From NCBI RefSeq assembly GCF_013300725.1, contig NZ_JAAIMM010000005.1:1-64000 (forward strand): DNA of 64,000 nt, written 5' to 3'. A program made the translations under genes and the position numbers. The DNA is from Allocoprococcus comes. GTDB lineage: Bacteria > Bacillota > Clostridia > Lachnospirales > Lachnospiraceae. Numbering within the stretch: the first letter of the stretch is position 1; every line of letters starts with the position of its first letter. The notes under the pieces are model-generated. The model was not told the DNA's origin and searched no databases. It saw nothing but the letters and a program-made list of their open reading frames with translations. This document shows, in pieces, positions 27,400 to 35,484 of the stretch.

Positions 27400-28566
27400 A
27401 TGAATTCAAATGTAATTTATCAGAAATATTTTTCTTGGAATTTTTGCCGTATGGCTGGTTTTGACTTACAGCTGGACAACGATGGCACATATTCCGTGGC
27501 CACCTTTTTTTATTTCTGTGTTCAGATAGGGATTGGACTGGTAGTATTGTTCCGGTATATGGTGATGAGACCAGTGGATATGAAGAAAATATTATTTGTA
27601 TTTCTGATTATTGGATCATTTGTAATTGCAAGGAGATATTCTGGAGCTGATGCATTGCTTGAAACGAGATTATTGATTGCTGGTGCAAATGATATTGATT
27701 ATAGAAAAATTTTAAAGGTATATTTGATTGTAGAAATTCCGATGATAATCTGTACGATGATTGTAGGATATACAGGAGTTATCACGAATTTGGTTTACCA
27801 TAGGGGAGATCAGGTGCGGATGTCATTTGGGTTTATTTATCCTACAGATTTTGCGGCGGGTATTGTTTTTATGATAACAGTATGGATTGTACTCCGACAG
27901 GCAAGATGCACATGGATAGAAATTGGAATGATGATAATCAGTGTGGTTCTGTTTGAAAAATATTGTGATGTACGGAATAGTGAAATTGTAATGATGATTT
28001 TGATTATATGTGTTGTTTATTTGAAAATTAGAAACAAATTAGGTGCAAAGAAAGGAAAGGGATATATACCATCACTATTACTAAAAATTTTATGTCTGGT
28101 GGCACCATATGGTTTAGCTGGATTTATGATCTTAGTATCAAGATTTTATCGACCAGATATAGAATGGATGGCAAAATTAAATACTCTTTTTTCAACGAGA
28201 CTTTCTTTAGGAAAAGAAGTTTTTGACAGGTATGATGTTCAGATATGGGGACAGGACATTCCAATGCGTGGAAATGGAGGATCAACAGAAGTGGTAGCAG
28301 ACTATTTCTTTATTGATAGTTCTTATGTGAATATTTTGATGAGGTTAGGACTGGTGGTATTTATACTGGTTATGCTGATTATTTCAATTATAATGATCAA
28401 AAACTTAAATCTTCCATATATGTTAATGGCTATGGCAATTGTCTGCATTCATTCAGTAATGGAGCATCATATGTTTGAAGCGTATTATGATGTGTTTTTG
28501 ATGCTTCCGTTTGCGAATTTTGATGTGAAGGATATCGGAAAAAGACAGAGAAAATGTGGAAATTGA
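27400..28566 (+). CDS. Wzy-like polytopic membrane protein
   Basis: 388 residues with about nine to ten hydrophobic helices and one longer hydrophilic loop (about 255-310, containing FYRPDIEWMAKLNTLFSTRLSLG). Size and layout resemble O-antigen/capsule polymerases, although no diagnostic motif is visible; a flippase or other glycan membrane enzyme is possible. The start ATG at 27400 overlaps the TGA of a six-codon frame (MDKFIL) that has its own GAGGGA site, so translation may be coupled. An in-frame TAA at 27388 rules out a longer N-terminus. Markedly AT-rich, as variable polymerase genes usually are. Confidence 0.65.
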   Translation: MNSNVIYQKYFSWNFCRMAGFDLQLDNDGTYSVATFFYFCVQIGIGLVVLFRYMVMRPVDMKKILFVFLIIGSFVIARRYSGADALLETRLLIAGANDIDYRKILKVYLIVEIPMIICTMIVGYTGVITNLVYHRGDQVRMSFGFIYPTDFAAGIVFMITVWIVLRQARCTWIEIGMMIISVVLFEKYCDVRNSEIVMMILIICVVYLKIRNKLGAKKGKGYIPSLLLKILCLVAPYGLAGFMILVSRFYRPDIEWMAKLNTLFSTRLSLGKEVFDRYDVQIWGQDIPMRGNGGSTEVVADYFFIDSSYVNILMRLGLVVFILVMLIISIIMIKNLNLPYMLMAMAIVCIHSVMEHHMFEAYYDVFLMLPFANFDVKDIGKRQRKCGN

Positions 28567-28581
28567 GTGGGGATAAATGTT

Positions 28582-29604
28582 ATGAAAACAAAAAGTACCA
28601 GACTGCAATATATAGATATAGCTAAAGGGATAGCAATGATCTGTATTATATTAGGCCATTTAGGAAATGCCAGTATTAATCGAATTGTGTTTACATTTCA
28701 TGTTCCTATTTTTTTCTTTATTACAGGATATTTTACGAATAAGAAGCGCGATTTGAATGGTTTTATAAAAAATAAGGCAAGAACATTGCTTGTTCCATAT
28801 ATAATAAGCAGCATAGTCATAATCATTATTGGAACGTTAAAGGGCGTATGGTGGAATAATGCTTTTGATGAATTTCAAAACTGGTGTTATGCAGCTTTAT
28901 ATGGAGCAGGTGATACATATACAGAGCCATTCTGGATACCGGGAATTGGTGCAATATGGTTTTTGTGGGCAACTTTCTGGGGAAGTATTTTCTTGAGAAT
29001 ATCGTTCAAGTTTGATAAATATATTAGATTGTTATTTATAGTGGGTTTGTTTGCAGTAGGATATTTTTCAAGAAGAATATTTTGGTTTCCTTTTAGCATA
29101 CAGGCAGGAGCATGTGCTACAATGTTCATTTATATGGGATATCTCTGGAGGGGCGCAAAGACTAAAATTAGTGAGTTGCCAAAGGAAGTGAAAATCTTTT
29201 CAGTTCTTTTTGTACTACTTACTTGGATTTCATTTATAAAAAATTTCCAATCGTTCTGGTTAGTGCATTGTGATATTGGACGAGGGATAATAGATATTTT
29301 TGGCTGTATATGTGCATGTGTGATTGTTATTTTAATCTCCAAAATTATTGAGTGTAGGACGAAATATATTGGTGGAAGTTTGGCATATCTTGGAAGATAT
29401 AGTTTGTTGATATTGTGTGTGCATATTGTAGAACTTGATCTTCTTCCGTGGTGGCAGATAACAGAAAAATATGTTGTGAATGGAATGTCAGCAAATATTC
29501 AGTTGATTTTGATTATTGCTGGTAAAGTGCTTTTAGATTTAGGGGGTGCATTTGTTTTATCAAAGATTACTTTGGTTAGAAAAATTTTTGGCTTTAAAAA
29601 CTAA
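28582..29604 (+). CDS. Acyltransferase family 3 membrane protein
   Basis: 340 residues with about ten membrane helices. The opening RLQYIDIAKGIAMICIILGH, FHVPIFFFITGYF and a later basic loop fit the acyltransferase-3 family (OafA/WecH/NodX-like) that O-acylates sugars of surface glycans. The ATG at 28582 has a GTGGGG site; an in-frame GTG at 28567 lies directly after the upstream stop. It probably decorates the polymer made by this cluster with acetyl or succinyl groups. AT-rich and adjacent to the Wzy-like gene. Confidence 0.85.
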   Translation: MKTKSTRLQYIDIAKGIAMICIILGHLGNASINRIVFTFHVPIFFFITGYFTNKKRDLNGFIKNKARTLLVPYIISSIVIIIIGTLKGVWWNNAFDEFQNWCYAALYGAGDTYTEPFWIPGIGAIWFLWATFWGSIFLRISFKFDKYIRLLFIVGLFAVGYFSRRIFWFPFSIQAGACATMFIYMGYLWRGAKTKISELPKEVKIFSVLFVLLTWISFIKNFQSFWLVHCDIGRGIIDIFGCICACVIVILISKIIECRTKYIGGSLAYLGRYSLLILCVHIVELDLLPWWQITEKYVVNGMSANIQLILIIAGKVLLDLGGAFVLSKITLVRKIFGFKN

Positions 29605-29652
29605 GTGTAAGTTATTAAGCAATGACAGAATGAAACATTTTTTAGAATTTGT

Positions 29653-29679
29653 ATTGCTTGTGAATATTGCAATTTTTTT
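29653..29679 (+). terminator. Weak terminator-like hairpin
   Basis: ATTGC (29653-29657) and GCAAT (29669-29673) form a five-pair stem followed by seven T residues. The stem is short; the T run and its position in the 137-bp gap between two genes are the support. Confidence 0.35.
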
Positions 29680-29741
29680 ATATTTATGCTTTACTACATT
29701 ATGTATGTTTGTAAATACTAAGTAAAGGAAATGAAAGGAAA

Positions 29742-31715
29742 ATGAAAAAACCAAAGATAATTAAAAAAATCGGCTATGGATTTTATTGTATTCTAATGAT
29801 CATAATATCTGTTCTTGGATTTATTCTCTATAATCTGGGAAACTGGGTATTAGACACGTGGGGGCTGTTGTCTATCGATGAAATTATTTTTCATCTGAAA
29901 GTACCGCTTGATGGGACAAACTCAGATGTAGTACTGGATGGGATCAATGCATGCGTACCGTTGGCAGTATTAGTATTATTTTTATCTATTTTCCTGATTA
30001 TAGGATTAAGGAATAAGCATGGAAAATGTATGATTGCGTTATTTCTTGTAGCTGTGATTGCATGTGGAAGTGCAGGAAGGGCGGCTTATGAAGTATATGA
30101 TGAATTGGATGTAAAAGAATATCTGGTAAGTCAGAAGAAAGAATCGCATTTTATTGAACAGAATTATGTGGATCCACGTACAACGAAGATTACATTTCCG
30201 GAACAAAAAAGAAATCTGATTTATATTTATCTGGAGTCAATGGAATCCACTTATGCGTCAAAAGAAGATGGCGGTGGAATGGATTTCAACTGTATTCCGG
30301 AATTGACGACTCTTGCAGAAGAAAATACTAATTTTTCTCAAAGCGATAAGTTGGGAGGAGGATATCCTGCGTATGGATGCACATGGACGATGGGAGGAAT
30401 TTTCGCTCAGACATCTGGAATTCCAATAAAAAATACAGAAGATATTAGAAATGTGAATGAGGATATTAATGATACATTAGCGGAGCAGACATCCTTTTCT
30501 TCAAGAGCAAAAAATTTAGAAGATATTTTATCAGAAGAAGGATATAATCAATATTTTATGATTGGATCAGATGCTACTTTTGGAGGAAGGAGAACATACT
30601 TTGAGAGTCATGGTAAAACAGAAATATTTGATTATACTACGGCTGTAGAAGAAGGAAAAATCCCAGAAGGTTATTGGGTATGGTGGGGGTATGAAGATCA
30701 AAAGTTATTTGAAAATGCAAAAGAAAAGTTAAGCGAAATAGGAACAAAGGACGAGCCATTTAATTTTACAATGTTGACAGTAGATACTCATTTTGAAGAT
30801 GGATATGTATGTGAGCAGTGTCAAAATGAATTTGGAGATAATCAATATGCAAATGTAATGGCATGTTCAAGTAGACAGGTTGATGCATTTGTTAAGTGGA
30901 TTCAGGAGCAGCCATTTTATGAGAATACAACAATTATAATAAGCGGGGATCATTTAACAATGGATTCTGATTTTTGTAATGATGTGAGTGACGATTATGA
31001 GAGAAGTGTATATAATGCATTTATAAATTTACCAGAGAATCTTGATACTTCTTTTGAAAAAACACATAATCGAGAATTTTCTACAATGGATATGTTTCCA
31101 ACGACACTTGCAGCATTGGGAGCAGAGATTACAGGAGAGAAACTTGGTCTTGGTGTGAATTTATTTTCAGGTGTGGAGACTCTTACAGAACAATGCGGAA
31201 GAGAAAAATTAGATAAGGAACTGAAAAAGAAATCTACATTCTACGATATGCTGATTAACGATGTAGATATTAACATTTTGAAAAAGAAAAGAGCTGAAGA
31301 GGCTGAAAACCAGCAGGAGGAAAATACCGATAATCAGGACCAGCCAATGAATCAGCCAGATGCAGGTGTAGATACAAGTGGTATTGAAACGCCGGATGCA
31401 TGGCAGGGGTATACGCAGGATAATTATCAGTATAATTATAATGACGGATCGAATGATTACTGGTATGACGGAGGAAATTCCTGGGACAATTCATGGAATG
31501 GAGGATATGATGATAGTACTTATGTAGAACCAACTCCAACGCCGGAACCGACTCCAGCTCCAACGCCGGAACCAACACCAGATCCAACGCCGGCACCGGA
31601 TCCAGCGCCAGAGCCGACACCAACACCAGATCCGGCACCGGATTCAACACCAACTCCAGATCCCGGTGGAGGCGCAGAAAGCAATGCAGGCGGAACAACA
31701 GAAAATGTAAATTAG
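29742..31715 (+). CDS. OpgB/LtaS-type phosphoglycerol transferase with Pro-rich tail
   Basis: 657 residues. Three N-terminal hydrophobic segments (about 8-30, 62-85, 92-112), then an extracytoplasmic alkaline-phosphatase-fold domain: IYIYLESMEST, GGGYPAYGCTWTMGGIFAQTSGIP (candidate nucleophile Thr at 214 or 216, a context like OpgB TSWTIAGMVASQCGIP), ISGDHLTMD with a metal-ligand Asp-His pair, and FSTMDMFPTTLAALG. It likely transfers phosphoglycerol from phosphatidylglycerol to a surface polymer. From about 530 the protein becomes a disordered acidic/Asn/Tyr stretch and then a PTPEPTP-type repeat tail to the C-terminus, unusual for this family. Confidence 0.82.
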   Translation: MKKPKIIKKIGYGFYCILMIIISVLGFILYNLGNWVLDTWGLLSIDEIIFHLKVPLDGTNSDVVLDGINACVPLAVLVLFLSIFLIIGLRNKHGKCMIALFLVAVIACGSAGRAAYEVYDELDVKEYLVSQKKESHFIEQNYVDPRTTKITFPEQKRNLIYIYLESMESTYASKEDGGGMDFNCIPELTTLAEENTNFSQSDKLGGGYPAYGCTWTMGGIFAQTSGIPIKNTEDIRNVNEDINDTLAEQTSFSSRAKNLEDILSEEGYNQYFMIGSDATFGGRRTYFESHGKTEIFDYTTAVEEGKIPEGYWVWWGYEDQKLFENAKEKLSEIGTKDEPFNFTMLTVDTHFEDGYVCEQCQNEFGDNQYANVMACSSRQVDAFVKWIQEQPFYENTTIIISGDHLTMDSDFCNDVSDDYERSVYNAFINLPENLDTSFEKTHNREFSTMDMFPTTLAALGAEITGEKLGLGVNLFSGVETLTEQCGREKLDKELKKKSTFYDMLINDVDINILKKKRAEEAENQQEENTDNQDQPMNQPDAGVDTSGIETPDAWQGYTQDNYQYNYNDGSNDYWYDGGNSWDNSWNGGYDDSTYVEPTPTPEPTPAPTPEPTPDPTPAPDPAPEPTPTPDPAPDSTPTPDPGGGAESNAGGTTENVN

Positions 31716-31750
31716 CGAAGAACTCCGGTTTATGCCGGGGTTTTTCTTCG
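31716..31750 (+). terminator. Terminator after the phosphoglycerol transferase
   Basis: AACTCCGG / CCGGGGTT stem (31721-31728 with 31735-31742) with flanking CGAAG/CTTCG pairing and a run of five T. Textbook intrinsic terminator directly behind the stop codon. Confidence 0.85.
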
Positions 31751-31790
31751 GATAAATAAAGCAGAACGGAGTTGTCTGTAAATTGATACA

Positions 31791-31826
31791 ATGGGAAATT
31801 CTACAAACAAGTAGACATTTCCCCAT
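31791..31826. other. Hairpin in the leader of the cohesin-like gene
   Basis: ATGGGAAAT TCTAC / GTAGA ATTTCCCCAT pair over about 14 bp (31791-31804 with 31811-31826, two single bulges) around a six-base loop. No T tract follows on either strand, so it is not a simple terminator. It may be an operator or an mRNA 5' structure. Confidence 0.4.
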
Positions 31827-31893
31827 AAAAAGTGTAAGATAGAGTCTAAGAGTATTTATACTTACAATTATATGGTTAGAAAGAGGAAAGTAC

Positions 31894-33354
31894 ATGAAGA
31901 TGAAGTTTACGAAAAAAATAGCGACAATTCTTTTATCTGTATGTCTGATTGTGCCATGTTTTTCTATGATGGTACTGGCGGCAGATGGTGTGATATTCTT
32001 TTCTGATCTTGAGACAAGTGTCGGGGATGAATTTACGATCACGGGTACAGCGGTTGTCAGTGGAGATGCAATCGGAGATGCAACGATTCATATGACTTAC
32101 GATCCTTCTTATATGCGATTTGAAGAGGGAGATGGAGTGAATGCAGACACCAATGGTAATCTGACATTTACTGGCTCAGGTGACGGAAGCAGTGACCGGA
32201 TTGAGTTTACAATGAAATTCCAGGCCCTTCAGGAAGGAAGTACAAGACTGGAGCAGGGAAATGCGACAGTTACAGACAGTATTGGAGAAAGCGTGGCATG
32301 TGAAGAAGGATATGCGGATGTCGTGATCGGGGCAGGAGATCCAAGCAAGATCAAAGATGTTGCGAATGGAGCAAGTGTCACGATTGATGGTCAGGAGTAT
32401 ACCTTATCCGGTGATTTTTCAGACAGCATGATTCCGGCTGGATTTACAGCAGGAGAGATTACTTATAATGATTCGACATATAAAGGTGCTGTCCAGGAAA
32501 AGACAGGACTTCAGATGGCTTACCTGGTAGATGGTGACGGAAAAGGTGATTTCTGGATGTATGATTCATCTGACAGCAGCTTCTCTCCGGCAGAGCAGGT
32601 TGTAATTTCAGATGATTATTCGATTGTGATTTTTGATGCAGGCAGTAAAGTGTCCATGCCATCAAAGTATTCAAAAGGAAATCTGGAGATCAACGGCAAG
32701 ACTTTTGAAATTTGGGATGAACCGGACCGCGATGGTTTCTATGTATTATATGCGGTAAATAATGACGGTGAAGAATCTCTTTATTTGTACGACTCTGCAG
32801 AGCATACTTATCAGAGAATGGAGACTCCGAAGTCTGCGACTACACCGGATAAGAAGAGTGCAAGCAAGTTTGATGCAATTTTGGAAAAGATTTCCGATCA
32901 TCTGATCTGGTTTGTAGCAGCGGCAGCAGTTATCGTTATTCTTCTGGTAATCTTCCTTCTTGTTTCCGTTGTGAAGTTACATAACCGCAACAGAGAGTTG
33001 GATGATCTGTATGATGAATATGGACTGGATGATGAGCCACAGAGTAATCCGGTAAAGCCGATTCCATCGGTCAAAGAAGAAAAGAGATCAAAATTCAAGA
33101 AGAGACAGGATGATGATTTCGAAGATGATTATGACGACGATTTCGATGACGATTTCGATGATGATGATTACTATGATGATGACTTCGACGATGATTATGA
33201 TGACGAAGGACTGAGTGATGATACTCGCAGCGTTGACGAGTTTGATGATTATTTTGACGATGACGATTTTGATTCCTTCGATGATTATAATATCAAGAAA
33301 GAAAAGCGTAAAAAAGGTGATACTTTCGAGATGGATTTTATCGATCTGGATTAA
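31894..33354 (+). CDS. Exported cohesin-like domain protein with TM and acidic tail
   Basis: 486 residues. Signal peptide to about residue 30 (MMVLAADG). Residues 32-145 have the jelly-roll sequence pattern of cohesin-type domains (VGDEFTITGTAV, ATIHMTYDPSYMRFEEG, IEFTMKFQALQEGSTRL). A second beta-rich region (about 150-315) has paired repeats resembling SVTIDGQEYTLSGDF / LEINGKTFEIWDEP. A single membrane helix (about 340-362) precedes a cytoplasmic tail in which residues 408-450 are mostly Asp with scattered Phe/Tyr. No catalytic motif seen; a wall or glycan scaffold or sensor is possible. Function not assigned. It stands alone between terminators. Confidence 0.7.
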   Translation: MKMKFTKKIATILLSVCLIVPCFSMMVLAADGVIFFSDLETSVGDEFTITGTAVVSGDAIGDATIHMTYDPSYMRFEEGDGVNADTNGNLTFTGSGDGSSDRIEFTMKFQALQEGSTRLEQGNATVTDSIGESVACEEGYADVVIGAGDPSKIKDVANGASVTIDGQEYTLSGDFSDSMIPAGFTAGEITYNDSTYKGAVQEKTGLQMAYLVDGDGKGDFWMYDSSDSSFSPAEQVVISDDYSIVIFDAGSKVSMPSKYSKGNLEINGKTFEIWDEPDRDGFYVLYAVNNDGEESLYLYDSAEHTYQRMETPKSATTPDKKSASKFDAILEKISDHLIWFVAAAAVIVILLVIFLLVSVVKLHNRNRELDDLYDEYGLDDEPQSNPVKPIPSVKEEKRSKFKKRQDDDFEDDYDDDFDDDFDDDDYYDDDFDDDYDDEGLSDDTRSVDEFDDYFDDDDFDSFDDYNIKKEKRKKGDTFEMDFIDLD

Positions 33355-33362
33355 AGAGAAAG

Positions 33363-33390
33363 GCGGGGATGACGATTGTTATTCCCGCTT
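33363..33390 (+). terminator. Terminator after the cohesin-like gene
   Basis: GCGGGGAT (33363-33370) pairs with ATTCCCGC (33381-33388), one G-U, ten-base loop, followed by a mixed T-rich stretch. It starts 9 bp after the stop codon. Confidence 0.65.
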
Positions 33391-33394
33391 ATTC

Positions 33395-33423
33395 TTTACA
33401 AAGAGTTCCAGATTTGCTACAAT
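33395..33423 (+). promoter_or_regulatory. glmS promoter
   Basis: TTTACA (33395-33400), 17 bp, TACAAT (33418-33423) with a TG extension, 57 bp before the glmS start. The leader is too short for a glmS ribozyme and none of its conserved core is visible. Confidence 0.7.
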
Positions 33424-33479
33424 GTAACGAAAAGGGTAAAAATTTATTTTCGTACAAAAAGACTGGAGGATATAGATAA

Positions 33480-35318
33480 ATGTGTGGAATCGTAGGATAT
33501 GTCGGATCGCAGCAGGCTGCACCGATCTTACTGGACGGATTGTCAAAGCTGGAGTATCGTGGATATGATTCAGCAGGGCTTGCTGTCCGTAATGGAATCG
33601 AAGAGACGGAAGTCATTAAGGCAAAAGGCCGTTTGAAAGTATTAGCTGAGAAGACCAACAACGGTACAGCAGTTCCGGGAACCTGTGGAATCGGTCACAC
33701 CAGATGGGCAACACATGGGGAACCGTCCGAGAACAACGCCCATCCGCATATGAGCGACGATGGCAATGTGGTTGCTGTACATAACGGTATCATTGAGAAT
33801 TACCAGGAATTAAAGAATAAACTGCTCCGTAAGGGATATACGTTCTACTCTGAGACAGACACAGAGGTTGCTGTCAAACTGATCGATTATTATTATAAAA
33901 AATACGAGGGAACACCGGTAGATGCGATTAACCATTCACTGGTCCGTATCCGTGGATCTTATGCGCTCGCTGTGATGTTCAAGGATTATCCGGAAGAAAT
34001 TTATGTGGCAAGAAAAGACAGTCCGATGATTCTTGGCGTAGGAGATGGAGAGAGTTTTATTGCATCAGATGTGCCGGCTATTTTGAAATATACAAGAAAT
34101 GTATACTATATTGGCAACCTGGAGATGGCAAAGATCAGCAAAGATGGAATCATTTTCTACAATCTGGATGGTGAAGAGATCCAGAAGGAGATGAAGACCA
34201 TCGAGTGGGATGCAGAAGCAGCTGAAAAAGCTGGTTTTGAGCATTTTATGATGAAAGAGATCCATGAGCAGCCAAGAGCGGTTAAGGATACTTTGAATTC
34301 TGTATTAAAAGAAGGAAAGTTTGATCTGACAGATATCGGATTATCGGAAGAGGATATCCGGAGAACAAGCCAGATTTACATTGTAGCGTGTGGTTCTGCT
34401 TACCATGTAGGTATGGTGGCACAGTATGTGATCGAGGATCTGGTGAGAATTCCTGTTCGCGTGGAACTGGCATCAGAATTCCGTTACCGTAAGCCGATTC
34501 TGGATCCAAATGGTCTTGTGATCATTATCAGCCAGTCAGGAGAGACTGCAGACAGTCTTGCAGCACTCCGTGAGACAAAAGCGCAGGGAATCCGTACACT
34601 TGGAATTGTCAATGTAGTCGGATCTTCTATTGCAAGAGAAGCGGATAAGGTATTCTATACGCTTGCAGGACCGGAGATTTCTGTGGCAACAACGAAGGCG
34701 TACAGTACACAGCTGATGGCTTCGTATATCCTTGCAATTCAGTTTGCCAAAGTAAAAAATACAATCACTGAAGAGCAGTATGAAAATTATATTGCCGAAT
34801 TACAGGCAATCCCGGAGAAGATCGAAAAGATTATTGAAGATAAAGAAAGAATCCAGTGGTTTGCAGCAAAGCAGGCAAACGCAAAGGACGCATTTTTTGT
34901 CGGGCGTGGAATTGATTATGCGATCTGTATGGAAGGCAGCCTGAAGATGAAAGAGATCAGTTACGTTCATTCAGAGGCATATGCAGCAGGAGAACTCAAG
35001 CATGGAACCATTTCCCTGATCGAGGATGGAACGCTTGTGATCGGTGTGCTGACACAGCTGGATTTATATGAAAAGACGATCAGCAACATGGTAGAGTGCA
35101 AGAGCCGTGGTGCATATCTGATGGGACTTACAACTTATGGCAATTACAGCATTGAAGATACCGCTGATTTTGTGGTTTATATTCCGAAGACAGATGAGCA
35201 CTTTGAGGCATCCCTTGCAGTGATTCCGTTGCAGTTAATGGGATATTATGTATCTGTTGCAAAAGGACTGGATGTAGATAAGCCGCGTAATCTGGCGAAA
35301 TCTGTAACGGTTGAATAA
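33480..35318 (+). CDS. glmS: Glutamine-fructose-6-phosphate aminotransferase (isomerising)
   Basis: Makes glucosamine-6-phosphate from fructose-6-phosphate and glutamine, the committed step to UDP-GlcNAc for peptidoglycan and surface glycans. 612 residues, normal. The N-terminal MCGIVGYVG exposes the catalytic Cys after Met removal; GHTRWATHG and HNGIIENY belong to the glutaminase domain. Two SIS domains follow (QSGETADSL and the second near 460-600), ending in PRNLAKSVTVE, the conserved C-terminus. The start ATG follows CTGGAGGA. Single-gene unit between promoter and terminator. Confidence 0.98.
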   Translation: MCGIVGYVGSQQAAPILLDGLSKLEYRGYDSAGLAVRNGIEETEVIKAKGRLKVLAEKTNNGTAVPGTCGIGHTRWATHGEPSENNAHPHMSDDGNVVAVHNGIIENYQELKNKLLRKGYTFYSETDTEVAVKLIDYYYKKYEGTPVDAINHSLVRIRGSYALAVMFKDYPEEIYVARKDSPMILGVGDGESFIASDVPAILKYTRNVYYIGNLEMAKISKDGIIFYNLDGEEIQKEMKTIEWDAEAAEKAGFEHFMMKEIHEQPRAVKDTLNSVLKEGKFDLTDIGLSEEDIRRTSQIYIVACGSAYHVGMVAQYVIEDLVRIPVRVELASEFRYRKPILDPNGLVIIISQSGETADSLAALRETKAQGIRTLGIVNVVGSSIAREADKVFYTLAGPEISVATTKAYSTQLMASYILAIQFAKVKNTITEEQYENYIAELQAIPEKIEKIIEDKERIQWFAAKQANAKDAFFVGRGIDYAICMEGSLKMKEISYVHSEAYAAGELKHGTISLIEDGTLVIGVLTQLDLYEKTISNMVECKSRGAYLMGLTTYGNYSIEDTADFVVYIPKTDEHFEASLAVIPLQLMGYYVSVAKGLDVDKPRNLAKSVTVE

Positions 35319-35370
35319 GAAAAAGCGCAGTTTGGATAAGTCATAATATCAAATAAGATGGAGCTTAGTA

Positions 35371-35409
35371 AGATGGACGACATAAAAATATGCCGTTCAT
35401 CTTTTTTTT
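35371..35409 (+). terminator. glmS terminator
   Basis: AGATGGAC (35371-35378) pairs with GTTCATCT (35395-35402, one G-U) with an A/T-rich loop that can extend the stem, followed by eight T. Strong intrinsic terminator. Confidence 0.8.
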
Positions 35410-35484
35410 CATATTTTATCACACTTTCATCACAATTATAGGCTAAACTCTTAACTATAGAAAAGGAAAAGAAAGGAGTCTTGA

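Noticed and set aside
31270-31791. Minus-strand 173-codon frame opposite the Pro-rich tail
   Set aside because: Low-complexity shadow of the PTPEP repeats on the plus strand; no independent start signals.
33391-33479. glmS ribozyme upstream of glmS
   Set aside because: Only about 55 nt lie between the promoter and the start codon, and no conserved ribozyme core is visible.
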